This document shows, in pieces, positions 8,007-16,491 of a stretch of 39,284 nt of DNA. How positions within the stretch are numbered: position 1 is the stretch's first letter; each line of letters starts with the position of its first letter. Source of the stretch: Polaromonas sp. (GTDB lineage Bacteria; Pseudomonadota; Gammaproteobacteria; Burkholderiales; Burkholderiaceae_C); contig NZ_JAAFGZ010000032.1 of the NCBI RefSeq assembly GCF_010365105.1, forward strand, positions 1-39,284, in the 5' to 3' direction. A model generated the notes under the pieces. That model was not told where the DNA came from. It saw only the letters and a list, made by a program, of their open reading frames with translations, and searched no databases. The position numbers and the translations under genes were made by a program.

Positions 8007-9140
8007 ATGAACTTCACCCCTACCGAAGACCGCCGGATGCTGGCGGACTCGCTTGACCGCTACGTGGCCGAGCAGTACAGCATTGACACCCGCCACCAGA
8101 TCAGCCAATCGAAGCTCGGCTACAGCCCCGCGCAATGGGCCAAATTCGCCGAGTTGGGCGTGATCGGCGCCCTGTTCACCGAAGCGCAGGGCGGCTTTGG
8201 CGGCGATGGCTTTGACATCGCCGTGGTGTTCGAATCGCTGGGCCGTGGCCTGGTGGTGGAACCCTTCCTGGCCAGCGCCGTGCTGGCGGGCAGCGCCCTG
8301 GCCCATGCCGGCAACGACGCCCAGCAGGCACTGCTGGCCAGCCTCATCGACGGCAGCCACATTGCCACGCTGGCCCATGAAGAGGCCGACGCGCATTACG
8401 TGCTGCACCATGTCGGCACCCTCGCCCTCAGGGACGGCGACGAGTATGTGATCGACGGCGCCAAGGCGGTGGTGACGCTGGGCGACCAGGCGCAAACCGT
8501 GATCGTGTCCGCCCGCACCAGCGGCGACGTGGCCAGCGAAGACGGCATCTCGCTGTTCGTGGTGCCCGCCGACACAGCCGGGGTCAGCCTGCGCGCCTAC
8601 CCCAACATCGACGGCACGCGAGCCGCCGAAATCACCTTCACGCAGGTACGCGTGCCTGCCTCGGCGCTGCTGGGCGCCGAAGGCCAGGGCCTGGCCACGC
8701 TGGAGCATGCCGTGGGCCGGGGCATTTTGGCGCTGTGCGCCGAGTCGCTGGGCGCGATGGAAGTGGCCAAGAAGCAGACCATCGAGTACCTGCAGACGCG
8801 CAAGCAGTTCGGCAAGGCCATCGGCAGCTTCCAGGCGCTGCAGCACCGCATGGCCGATGTGCTGCTGGAGATCGAGCAGGCCCGCTCGGCCGTGATCAAC
8901 GCCGCCGCCGCCCTGCAGGCCGACCGCAGCACGCGCGAGCGCGCCCTGTCGGCCGCCAAGTACAGCATCGGCCGCATCGGCACGCTGGTGGCCGAGGAAT
9001 GCATCCAGCTGCACGGCGGCATCGGCATGACCTGGGAGCTGCCCATGCCCCACTACGCCAAGCGCCTGGTCATGATCGACCACCACCTCGGCGACGAAGA
9101 CCACCACCTGGCGCGTTTCATCGCGCTGGGCCATGCGTAA
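8007..9140 (+). CDS. Acyl-CoA dehydrogenase, small subunit type (PimD-like)
   Basis: This second acyl-CoA dehydrogenase family protein (377 residues) starts MNFTPTEDRRMLADSLDRYV and ends with the family stretch ECIQLHGGIGMTWELPMPHYAKRL. Compared with the upstream paralogue, the middle domain is less conserved around the CoA and FAD contacts (GDEYVIDGAKAVVTLGDQAQT), as expected for the smaller partner of a heteromeric enzyme. It has a good start context (GACGAGG before ATG). Its last bases overlap the next gene if that gene starts at 9133. Its likely role is joint oxidation of a dicarboxylyl-CoA or similar acyl-CoA with the protein encoded at 6784-7980. Confidence 0.88.
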   Translation: MNFTPTEDRRMLADSLDRYVAEQYSIDTRHQISQSKLGYSPAQWAKFAELGVIGALFTEAQGGFGGDGFDIAVVFESLGRGLVVEPFLASAVLAGSALAHAGNDAQQALLASLIDGSHIATLAHEEADAHYVLHHVGTLALRDGDEYVIDGAKAVVTLGDQAQTVIVSARTSGDVASEDGISLFVVPADTAGVSLRAYPNIDGTRAAEITFTQVRVPASALLGAEGQGLATLEHAVGRGILALCAESLGAMEVAKKQTIEYLQTRKQFGKAIGSFQALQHRMADVLLEIEQARSAVINAAAALQADRSTRERALSAAKYSIGRIGTLVAEECIQLHGGIGMTWELPMPHYAKRLVMIDHHLGDEDHHLARFIALGHA

Positions 9141-9957
9141 GGCCATGAACGGGCCGCTGCTGTCGCGCCGCGAAGGCGCTGTGCTGGTGCTGCTGAACAA
9201 CAACCCGGCGGCGCGCAACGCGCTGTCGCCCGCGTTCTACGTCGCTCTGACGCAAGCGCTGGCCGAGGCCCAGGCCGACCCGCAGGTCGGCGCCATCGTG
9301 CTGACCGGGGTGGACGGCATGTTTTGCTCGGGCGGCGACTTGCGCCAGCTGTCCCTGAGGCGCACGTTGACGCTGCCCGAGCGGCGGGCGCACCTGGAAG
9401 GCCTGCACAACCTGATTCGCACGATTCGGGACTGCGCCAAGCCCGTGATCGCCGCCGTGGAAGGCGCAGCCGCTGGCGCGGGACTGTCGATTGCACTGGC
9501 CTGCGACATGCTGGTGAGCGCGCGAAACGCCGTGTTTTCGGTGGCCTACGTGAAGGTGGGCCTGACGCCCGACGGCGGCGCCACCGCCTTCCTGGCCGAG
9601 TTTGTCTCGCGCCAGGTGCTGACCGAGCTGTGCCTGAGCGGCGACCGCTTCACTGGCGAGTGCCTTCACGCCCTGGGCGCCGTCAACCGCCTGACCGAAC
9701 CGGGCGAAGCGCTGGCGCAGGCCCTGGCCCTGGCAGCAAGCGTGGCGGGCGGCCCGCTGCGGGCCATGGCCAGCATCAAGGCGCTGTGCCGCAGCGCGCC
9801 CCAGGCGACGCTGGAGGAACAGCTGGAACGCGAAGCGCGGTTCATGGTGCAGGCCCAGGGCGACGACGAGGCGGCAGAGGGCATTGCCGCCTTTCTGGAA
9901 AAGCGCAGTGCCGACTTTGTGGCGCTGCGCGCCAAAAAAGAACCGCCCACCCCTTGA
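9133..9957 (+). CDS. Enoyl-CoA hydratase/isomerase (crotonase family)
   Basis: This 274-residue crotonase-fold protein has DGMFCSGGDLRQLS as the oxyanion-hole stretch, AVEGAAAGAGLSIALACDMLV as the second one, and VKVGLTPDGGATAFLAEFV in the catalytic segment. The second conserved glutamate of classical hydratases is Asp in TPDGG, a pattern common in isomerases and other crotonase reactions, so the exact reaction is open. The start at 9133 overlaps the previous gene by 8 bases; an alternative ATG at 9145 follows TAAGG. It occupies the pimE-like position at the end of the beta-oxidation core. It may process unsaturated or branched intermediates not handled by the fusion enzyme (inference). Confidence 0.87.
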   Translation: MRKAMNGPLLSRREGAVLVLLNNNPAARNALSPAFYVALTQALAEAQADPQVGAIVLTGVDGMFCSGGDLRQLSLRRTLTLPERRAHLEGLHNLIRTIRDCAKPVIAAVEGAAAGAGLSIALACDMLVSARNAVFSVAYVKVGLTPDGGATAFLAEFVSRQVLTELCLSGDRFTGECLHALGAVNRLTEPGEALAQALALAASVAGGPLRAMASIKALCRSAPQATLEEQLEREARFMVQAQGDDEAAEGIAAFLEKRSADFVALRAKKEPPTP

Positions 9958-10002
9958 GGGAACACCACGGGCGTTCCGGACTATTTTGAAATTGGAGCCA
10001 TC

Positions 10003-11211
10003 ATGTCAGACATCAATTCCTCGCTGCCGCTGGCAGGTATCCGCGTCCTGGACCTGTCCCGCGTGCTGGCCGGCCCCCTATGCGGCATGGCACTGGGCGA
10101 CTTTGGCGCCGAGGTCATCAAGGTTGAACACCCTGGCCGCGGCGACGACACGCGCGACTGGGGCCTGCGTGTGGGCAAAACTGAAACCGCCTATTTCAAC
10201 AGCATGAACCGCAACAAGCGCTCCATCACGCTGGACCTGCAAAAACCCGAGGCGGTGCAGATCGTGCTGGACCTGGCGCGGCAATGCGACGTGGTGATCC
10301 AGAACTTCAAGTTCGGCGGTGCCGAGAAGATGGGCCTGGGCTACGAGCAGATCAAGGCCGTGCGGCCCGACATCGTGTACTGCTCGATCACCGGCTATGA
10401 CCGCAGCGGGCCCGAGGCCGCGCGTCCCGGCTACGACCTCGTGGTGCAGGGCGAGGCCGGCCTGATGGCGATCAACGGCGAGGCCGACCAGCCGCCGCTG
10501 AAGTTCGGCGTGGCGGCGGTCGACATGTTCACCGGCATGTATTCGGCCCAGGCCATCCTGGCGGCCTTGTTCCAGCGCCAAAAGACCGGGTGCGGCCGCC
10601 ATGTCGAGATGGCGCTGTTCGACTGCGGCCTCATGATCACGGCCTATTACGGGCTCGAAGCCATGCTGATGCAGAAAGACCCGCCGCGCTACGGCAATGC
10701 GCATCCGTCCATCGTGCCCTACGGCGTGTTCAATGCCGAAGACGGCCCGCTGGTCATCACCGTGGGCAACAACGCCCAGTTCGAGCGCTTTTGCCGCGAG
10801 GTGATCGACCGCCCCGACCTGGCCGATGACGAGCGCTTCAAGACCAACCTGGGCCGCGGTGCCAATCGGGAAGCCCTGATGTCGGAGATCCTGCGCGAAC
10901 TGGGCCGCCGTTCGCGCCAGCTGCTGCTGCAGCGCCTCAAGGCGGCCGGCATTCCCTGCGGCGAGGTGCTGGGCCTGTACGAAGCCCTGACCTCGGAGCG
11001 TGCCGTGCGCGGTGGGCTGGTGACCGAGCAGCCCCACCCGGTGGCCGGCAGCACGCATGTGATGGCGCCGCCCTACCGGCTTGATGGCGAGCGCCTGCCG
11101 GTGCGCCGTGCACCGCCCGAACTGGGTGAAGGCACCCGCGAAGTGTTATCAAGCATGCTGGGCCTGGGCGACGAGCGCCTGGCCGAGCTCAAGGCGCTTG
11201 GCGTGCTCTGA
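10003..11211 (+). CDS. CaiB/BaiF family CoA-transferase
   Basis: This 402-residue family III CoA-transferase moves CoA from one acyl-CoA to a free acid, giving ATP-free activation. Family marks include GIRVLDLSRVLAGPLCGMALGDFGAEVIKVEHPGRGDDTR near the N-terminus, NRNKRSITLDL, YDLVVQGEAGLMA, and the probable catalytic aspartate in GVAAVDMFTGMYSAQAIL. Relatives with this length include succinate-dependent transferases for glutarate and hydroxymethylglutarate, which would fit a dicarboxylate pathway. The gene follows the hydratase by 45 bases with GGAG before its ATG. Together with the ligase at 12425-13975 it gives two possible routes of substrate activation. Confidence 0.9.
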   Translation: MSDINSSLPLAGIRVLDLSRVLAGPLCGMALGDFGAEVIKVEHPGRGDDTRDWGLRVGKTETAYFNSMNRNKRSITLDLQKPEAVQIVLDLARQCDVVIQNFKFGGAEKMGLGYEQIKAVRPDIVYCSITGYDRSGPEAARPGYDLVVQGEAGLMAINGEADQPPLKFGVAAVDMFTGMYSAQAILAALFQRQKTGCGRHVEMALFDCGLMITAYYGLEAMLMQKDPPRYGNAHPSIVPYGVFNAEDGPLVITVGNNAQFERFCREVIDRPDLADDERFKTNLGRGANREALMSEILRELGRRSRQLLLQRLKAAGIPCGEVLGLYEALTSERAVRGGLVTEQPHPVAGSTHVMAPPYRLDGERLPVRRAPPELGEGTREVLSSMLGLGDERLAELKALGVL

Positions 11212-11255
11212 AGACAACGCCGTATTCCATTCTTTCAATCTACCCAGGAAAACCC

Positions 11256-12254
11256 ATGTCCAACCCCGTTTCTTTGAAGCTCTCCGGCCCGACCCGCCGT
11301 GTCCTGCTGGCCCTGGCCCTGCCCATGCTGGCAGGCAGCGCCTTTGCGCAAGCCTGGCCCAGCAAGCCCATCAAGCTGATCGTGCCCTTCCCGGCCGGCG
11401 GCCCGACCGACACCGCCTCGCGCATCGTCGGCCAAAAGCTGGCCTTGCGCCTCAAGCAGCCGGTCATCGTCGAGAACAAGGCCGGCGCATCCGGCGCGAT
11501 TGCGGCGGCGCAGGTGGCCAAGTCGCCGGCTGATGGCTACACCCTCATGATGCTGGCCACGCCGACCCTGCTGGCGCCGCACCTGTACAAGACCACGGGC
11601 TACGACAGCGTGAAGGACTTTACTTCGATTGCCACGGTCTACGACCTGCCCATCGTGGTGGTGGTCAACCCGACCTTGATGCCCACCGTGACCGACCTGC
11701 AAAAGCTCGTGACGCATGCCAAGGCGCAGCCCGGCCGCCTGAACTACACCAGTTCGGGCGTCGGCAGCTTCGGCCACCTGAGCATGGAGCTGCTCAAGCA
11801 GATGGGCCAGTTCGACATGCAGCATGTGCCTTACCGGGGCGGTGTGCCGGCCATTACCGACACCCTGGGCGGCCAGGTGCCCATGATGTATGCCGACCTG
11901 GTGGCCGCCCTGCCGCACATCCAGTCGGGCAGCCTGCGCGCCATTGCCGTCGGCTCGCCGCAGCGGGTGGGCGTGATCCCCGATGTCAAGACCATTGCCG
12001 AGCAGGGCTTCAAGGGCTTTGACGCCGTGTCCTGGGGCGGCCTGATGGCCCCTGCGGGAACGCCCAAGGATGTCGTCGAGCGCATCAGCACCGAGGTCAA
12101 GGCCATCCTGGCCGAAAAAGAAACGCAGGACAAGCTGCTCAACGCCGGCGCCATTGCCAACTACCAGAACCCCGGCCAGATGGCCACACGCGTACAGCAG
12201 GACTACGCCAAGTGGGGCAAGGTGATCCGCGACAAGGGCATCACCAGCCAGTAA
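11256..12254 (+). CDS. Bug-family tripartite tricarboxylate transporter binding protein
   Basis: This 332-residue periplasmic solute receptor has a signal peptide with paired arginines (TRRVLLALALPMLAGSAFAQA) that could use Tat or Sec. The mature part begins WPSKPIKLIVPFPAGGPTDTASRIVG, the ligand-binding signature of Bug proteins, and continues with YTSSGVGSFGHLSMELLK and VPYRGGVPAITDTLGGQVPMMY. Bug proteins bind organic acids, often through the carboxylate, and present them to TctAB-type membrane proteins, which are absent from this window. It sits between the CoA-transferase and the acid-CoA ligase, suggesting that it captures the acid degraded by this operon. Confidence 0.92.
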   Translation: MSNPVSLKLSGPTRRVLLALALPMLAGSAFAQAWPSKPIKLIVPFPAGGPTDTASRIVGQKLALRLKQPVIVENKAGASGAIAAAQVAKSPADGYTLMMLATPTLLAPHLYKTTGYDSVKDFTSIATVYDLPIVVVVNPTLMPTVTDLQKLVTHAKAQPGRLNYTSSGVGSFGHLSMELLKQMGQFDMQHVPYRGGVPAITDTLGGQVPMMYADLVAALPHIQSGSLRAIAVGSPQRVGVIPDVKTIAEQGFKGFDAVSWGGLMAPAGTPKDVVERISTEVKAILAEKETQDKLLNAGAIANYQNPGQMATRVQQDYAKWGKVIRDKGITSQ

Positions 12255-12270
12255 GCCACCGCGCCCTGTC

Positions 12271-12304
12271 CGCCAGGCAGCCTGGCGAGCCGGATACGCC
12301 GGCT
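12271..12304 (+). terminator. Two adjacent hairpins after the Bug gene
   Basis: CGCCAGG-CAG-CCTGGCG (12271-12287) is followed without a gap by AGCCGG-ATACG-CCGGCT (12288-12304). There is no strong T run, only TTCAGTT and then A-rich DNA. The pair may attenuate transcription or protect the upstream message rather than act as a full terminator. Confidence 0.4.
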
Positions 12305-12310
12305 TCAGTT

Positions 12311-12380
12311 AAAAAATTGATTCAAAAGGCATCTTCCGCTTGCGCTGTCTACATAAGCAGCTATCATTTTTGACAAATAG
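12311..12380 (+). repeat. Family-type intergenic repeat, copy A
   Basis: This AT-rich block contains AAAAGGCATCTTCCGC, GCGC and AAGCAGCTAT followed by TTTTTGACAAATAG. It shares its core order with an inverted copy at 26146-26215 and with a stretch inside hsdR (28722-28790). I recall abundant repeats of this kind (AGCAGCTAT with a GCGC centre) between genes in Comamonadaceae. The function is unknown. Confidence 0.5.
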
Positions 12381-12424
12381 ACCAACAACCTCATGGACCC
12401 CATGACCACAGCCCGGACGCGCGC

Positions 12425-13975
12425 ATGACCCACCTCACGACATCACCCGAAGCGCCTTTTCGCACTGTTGCCGCGCTGGTCCGCGAGCATGCGCAGCGCC
12501 AGCCGCAACGACCAGCCCTGCGTGACGACCAGCATGGGCTGAGCTATGCCCAGCTCGACGCCCTCATGGACCGCGTCGCCGCAGCGTTGCAGCGCGACGG
12601 GGTGCTGCCCGGGGAAAGCATTGCGATTTGCGCCCATTCATCGGTGCATTACGCCGCGCTGTTCCTCGGGGCGCTGCGGGCCGGGGTGGTGGTGGCGCCT
12701 CTGGCCCTCTCGGCCAACCGGGAAAGCCTGGCGTCGATGCTGCATGACGCCGGGGCGCAGTGGCTGTTCCTTGACAGCGCAGCGCAAGGCCTGGTGCCGC
12801 CTAGCCTGGCAACGACCCGCTGCGTCTGGCTGGACGGCGCGTCGGAGGGCATTCGTTTCGAAGACTGGCTTGCCGCCGAAGGCGCGCAGCCGCAACCGGT
12901 CGCGCTGTCGCCGGAGTCCCCGTTCAACATCATCTATTCGTCGGGCACCACGGGCACGCCCAAGGGCATCGTGCAGTCGCACGGCATGCGCTGGGCCCAT
13001 GTGCAGCGGGGCAGCACCTACGGCTACAGCCCTGAAGGCACGACGCTGCTGGCCACGCCGCTCTACTCGAACACCACGCTGGTGGTGTTCTTTCCCACGC
13101 TGGGCTTTGGCGGTTGCGTGCAGCTGATGCCCAAATTCGATGCGGCCCACTACCTTCAGCTGGCCGAGCAGCACCGTGCGACACACACCATGCTGGTGCC
13201 GGTCCAGTACCAGCGCATCATGGCGCTGTCGCAGTTCGGCGCGCACGACCTGTCGGCGTTCCGGTTCAAGTTTTGCACCAGCGCACCGTTCAGCGCTGCG
13301 CTCAAGGCCGATGTGCTGGCGCGCTGGCCGGGCGGCCTGGTCGAGTTCTACGGCATGACCGAAGGCGGCGGCACCTGCATCCTGGTCGCGCACAAGCACC
13401 CCGACAAACTGCACACCGTGGGCCGGCCCGCCGCCACCAGCGACATGCGGCTGATCGACGAAGCCGGCCTCGAATTGCCCCCGGGCGCGGTTGGCGAGGT
13501 GGTCGGGCATTCACCCAGCATGATGACGGGCTACCACCGCCAGCCCGGCCTGACGCGAGAGGCCGAATGGTTTGACGCCACAGGCAAGCGCTTCATCCGC
13601 ACCGGTGACGTGGGGCGCTTTGATGCCGAGGGATTCCTCACGCTGCTGGACCGCCGCAAGGACATGATCATCAGCGGCGGCTTCAACATCTACCCGTCCG
13701 ACCTGGAGGCCGTGCTGCGCCAGCATCCGGCCGTCGAGGATGTGGCGGTGACGGGCGTGCCCTCCGAACAGTGGGGTGAAACGCCGGTCGCCTTTGTGCG
13801 TCGCCGGTCTGGCGCTGGCGATGAGGCCGCGCAGATCATGGCCTGGTACAACGCCCGGGCCGGAAAGACGCAGCGACTGGCGGCGCTGCATTTCATCGAC
13901 GAGTTGCCGCGCAGCGCGATTGGCAAAGTGCTCAAGCGCGAGTTGCGCACGCTGCACCTGAACCTTTCAACCTGA
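12425..13975 (+). CDS. AMP-forming acyl-CoA ligase/synthetase
   Basis: This 516-residue ANL-superfamily enzyme activates a carboxylic acid through an acyl-adenylate and transfers it to CoA. The core motifs are present: phosphate-binding IIYSSGTTGTPKGIVQSH, YGMTEGG, the adenine/ribose motif TGDVGRFDAEGFLTLLDRRKD, ISGGFNIYPSDLEAVLRQHPAV, and the C-terminal catalytic lysine in SAIGKVLKREL. It lies 170 bases after the Bug gene, with hairpins and a repeat between, so it may have its own promoter. The ATG at 12425 overlaps TGACC-rich sequence with no strong ribosome site. By position it is the counterpart of pimA. The acid it takes is unknown. Confidence 0.9.
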   Translation: MTHLTTSPEAPFRTVAALVREHAQRQPQRPALRDDQHGLSYAQLDALMDRVAAALQRDGVLPGESIAICAHSSVHYAALFLGALRAGVVVAPLALSANRESLASMLHDAGAQWLFLDSAAQGLVPPSLATTRCVWLDGASEGIRFEDWLAAEGAQPQPVALSPESPFNIIYSSGTTGTPKGIVQSHGMRWAHVQRGSTYGYSPEGTTLLATPLYSNTTLVVFFPTLGFGGCVQLMPKFDAAHYLQLAEQHRATHTMLVPVQYQRIMALSQFGAHDLSAFRFKFCTSAPFSAALKADVLARWPGGLVEFYGMTEGGGTCILVAHKHPDKLHTVGRPAATSDMRLIDEAGLELPPGAVGEVVGHSPSMMTGYHRQPGLTREAEWFDATGKRFIRTGDVGRFDAEGFLTLLDRRKDMIISGGFNIYPSDLEAVLRQHPAVEDVAVTGVPSEQWGETPVAFVRRRSGAGDEAAQIMAWYNARAGKTQRLAALHFIDELPRSAIGKVLKRELRTLHLNLST

Positions 13976-14045
13976 TCCATGCAAAGCCAGGCGCAGTAAC
14001 GCCCAGCGGTTTTATCAATCGTTAACCACAAGACAGGAGACAACC

Positions 14046-15029
14046 ATGTCCAATTTTCTTTCACGCCGCACCCTCATTCAAGCTGCCAGCGCCGGCCTGG
14101 CGAGCGCCGCACTGCCGTCCATGGCCCAGCCGGCCTGGCCGAGCCGCCCGATCCGCCTCATCGTGCCGTACACGGCCGGCGGCTTTACCGACCAGATGGC
14201 CCGCCTGGTGCAGGTGGGCCTGCAAGGCCGGCTCGGCCAGCCCGTGATTGTCGAGAACATGCCGGGCGCCAACAGCATCATCGGCGTCAACGCCGTGGCC
14301 AAGGCCGCCCCGGACGGGCACACCTTCGGCGTCGTGATTGCCGCCTATGCGGCCAACACCACGTTGTACCCCAAGCTGCCGTACAACCCGGCCAAGGACC
14401 TGGTCGGAGTGTCCCTGCTGGGCGTGTCCCCGCTGCTGGCGGCCGTGCCGAACAATGCACCGTTCAAGAACGCCACCGAACTGGTGGCTTACGCCAAGGC
14501 CAACCCCGGCAAGGTCAGTTTTGGCTCATCAGGCAACGGGTCGGCCGCGCACCTGACCAGCGAGTTGCTCAAGGCCGTCACCAACACCTACATGGTTCAC
14601 ATTCCCTACCGGGGCGCGGCGCCTGCGTTGACCGATTTGCTGGGCGGACATATCCAGCTGTTCTTTGACGCCCCCACCAACCTGATCCAGCCCGGCAAGA
14701 TGGGCCGCCTGCGCCTGATCGGCGTGGCCAGCGAGAAACGCCTGCCGGCAGCACCGGATGTGCCGACCTTCATTGAGCAAGGCCTCAGGGGCTTCACCGG
14801 CAGCACCTGGGCCGGCATGATTGCCCCCGCCGGAACGCCAGGCGAGGTGGTGCAGCGCATGTCGGACGAGGTCAACCGCATCATCCGCAGCGACGAAACC
14901 CGGGCCAAGCTGGAGGCCATGGGCACTTTTGCCGAAGGAACTTCGCCGCAAGCTTGCGACGCCTTTATCGCGTCCGAAACCGCGAAGTGGGCCAAGGTCA
15001 TCAAAAACGCAGGCGTCACCGCGGACTGA
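14046..15029 (+). CDS. Bug-family tripartite tricarboxylate transporter binding protein
   Basis: This second Bug protein of the block (327 residues) starts with a twin-arginine-like signal (SRRTLIQAASAGLASAALPSMAQ). Mature signatures are WPSRPIRLIVPYTAGGFTDQMARLVQ, VIVENMPGANSIIGVNAVAKA, FGSSGNGSAAHLTSELLK and IPYRGAAPALTDLLGG. The ATG is preceded by AGGAGACAACC, a strong ribosome site. It probably shares the catabolic regulon of the ligase 70 bases upstream. Two receptors with different pockets may widen the range of acids taken up. It closes the block; an IS remnant begins 30 bases after it. Confidence 0.92.
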   Translation: MSNFLSRRTLIQAASAGLASAALPSMAQPAWPSRPIRLIVPYTAGGFTDQMARLVQVGLQGRLGQPVIVENMPGANSIIGVNAVAKAAPDGHTFGVVIAAYAANTTLYPKLPYNPAKDLVGVSLLGVSPLLAAVPNNAPFKNATELVAYAKANPGKVSFGSSGNGSAAHLTSELLKAVTNTYMVHIPYRGAAPALTDLLGGHIQLFFDAPTNLIQPGKMGRLRLIGVASEKRLPAAPDVPTFIEQGLRGFTGSTWAGMIAPAGTPGEVVQRMSDEVNRIIRSDETRAKLEAMGTFAEGTSPQACDAFIASETAKWAKVIKNAGVTAD

Positions 15030-15058
15030 GGACACCAGGCGCCCTTTACGCCACTTCG

Positions 15059-15360
15059 TTATACACAACTGCCTGCCGCCTGAAGCTCGCGTGAGAACCT
15101 GACGCCAGGGGCAAAGTCCAGGTTGCGCTGCATGCCCAGGCAGATGGTTTTCACCCCCGGCTCGCCATCGACTGTGCGCGCTAGAAAGCCGCCGACCCGC
15201 GCGACCAGACTTGCCACCTGGTTGAGCGTGGGCGCCTGGTCTGGAGGTCGCTTTTTGTTCAGGATGAAGGCTGCGGCCCATTCATCGGGCTCGAGCATGA
15301 GCTGCGCGTTCAACTTCGGTCAGGTCCGTCCCAGGCGCATGAGGCGCGCGATGCGCCAGC
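15059..15360 (-). pseudogene. IS4-family (Tn5/IS50-like) transposase remnant
   Basis: Reading the minus strand, the C-terminal end of a Tn5-like transposase is recognisable: WRIARLMRLGRT, a TGA stop at 15322-15320, then PKLNAQLMLEPDEWAAAFIL, PTLNQVASLVARVGGFLAR and DGEPGVKTICLGMQRNLDF before the normal stop at 15059. The TGA is in frame with both sides, where relatives have a sense codon (often Cys). The catalytic DDE part is absent. The fragment lies directly behind the last gene of the catabolic operon and may mark the old end of a mobile block. It cannot make an active transposase. Confidence 0.8.
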
Positions 15361-15663
15361 CCCCACCACGTGCCTGCGGTGCACTGAGCATTCTCCGTGA
15401 GCTAAATAGTCTAAAAGTGTCGGTACGAAAGTATTGAGTTGTCCCCGTACGAGGTGCCCTACCCTGTGGATAACCACCGGCACAAGTGCCCAAAACGGCG
15501 CCACTGCTGGCTTGGCAGGCGGCGCCTAAAAAACGGGCAGCGGCGGGTTCCATCATTTGATCACGGCAATGGCAGCCTTGCGAGCAAGGTACCTGTGCAG
15601 GATGCTGAGGCGTTGGAAAGGTTTGCCTACGCTGGACAGTCATCCTCAACTGCATTGCCAGGC
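15361..15663. other. Non-coding stretch between IS remnant and SDR gene
   Basis: I see no supported gene. The minus-strand frame across 15320-15730 is out of register with any recognisable protein except its last 12 residues, which belong to the IS4 remnant. The stretch holds the second copy of the 34-base dispersed repeat (15509-15542). Confidence 0.5.
15509..15542 (+). repeat. 34-base dispersed repeat, copy 2
   Basis: This copy matches 1847-1880 at 30 of 34 positions. It lies downstream of the minus-strand SDR gene and beside the IS4 remnant. Confidence 0.55.
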
Positions 15664-16464
15664 TCAAACGACCATAGGGGTCGCCGCACCGTCCATGGTC
15701 AAAATAGCGCCCGTGACGTAACTGGCACAAGGCGATGCCAGGAACAAGACGGCGTTGGCAATTTCCTGCGGTTGTGCCAGCCGTCCGAGGGGAACATTGC
15801 GTGTCGCCCGCTCCAAGGCTTCCTGCACCGTGATTTGCTCCAGCCTGGCAGTCGCCTGCAGTCCGGACTGCAATCGATCGGTCACAGTCGCGCCAGGGTT
15901 CACGGCATTGACTCGAACGCCCCGAGGACCGTAAGCCGCTGCCAGACCGGAGCTGACCAGCATCAGCGCAGCGTTGGCAGCGCCCCCGGGCAAATGAATG
16001 GGACTGGCCACTTTCCCCCCTGCCCCAATAACGTTCACGATAGAGCCACTACCCCGTAGTCCCATTTTCTTGATCACCAAGTCCATCATGTGCACATAGG
16101 TGAAAAATTTGGCATTCATGGCGTCGTGCCAGGCTTGGGCGTTGAGCTCGTCAGGCGGCGTACGGCGAGCCGCACCTGCACAGTTGACCAGCACATCGAC
16201 ATCCCCATGCAGTTGCTCGGCCCGGGTGAGCGCCTGACCGGCTTGCTCGGCGATCTGGAGATCTGCTGCAAACACCCCGATTCGCCCCTCTGCGCCAGCG
16301 AACTCGCCGCTCAATTGCTGCACGGCCACGTCAAGGTTGGCCTGACTTCGCGCCACCAGGCTCACCCTGGCCCCCTCACGCAAAAAGCCTTGGGCACACG
16401 CCAGGCCGATGCCCTTGCTGCCCCCGGTGATGAGAATATGCTGCTGCGTCAGTTGCAAATCCAT
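15664..16464 (-). CDS. Short-chain dehydrogenase/reductase, atypical active site
   Basis: This 266-residue protein has an SDR Rossmann fold. The cofactor motif TGGSKGIG (residues 13-20), VLVNCAGAA and the downstream RGVRVNAVNPGATVTDRL are all in place. The catalytic segment is not standard. Where SDRs have YxxxK followed by AAL, this protein reads HLPGGAANAAL, so both the tyrosine and lysine appear replaced, and the usual serine region reads VIGAGGK. It may use another mechanism or only bind a nucleotide or acyl-CoA ligand. The SDR family call is firm; the reaction is unknown. It is the last gene of the minus-strand unit, 27 bases after a Bug gene. Confidence 0.85.
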   Translation of the reverse strand: MDLQLTQQHILITGGSKGIGLACAQGFLREGARVSLVARSQANLDVAVQQLSGEFAGAEGRIGVFAADLQIAEQAGQALTRAEQLHGDVDVLVNCAGAARRTPPDELNAQAWHDAMNAKFFTYVHMMDLVIKKMGLRGSGSIVNVIGAGGKVASPIHLPGGAANAALMLVSSGLAAAYGPRGVRVNAVNPGATVTDRLQSGLQATARLEQITVQEALERATRNVPLGRLAQPQEIANAVLFLASPCASYVTGAILTMDGAATPMVV

Positions 16465-16491
16465 GGGCTACCTTTACGTTCGGAGTTTGGT

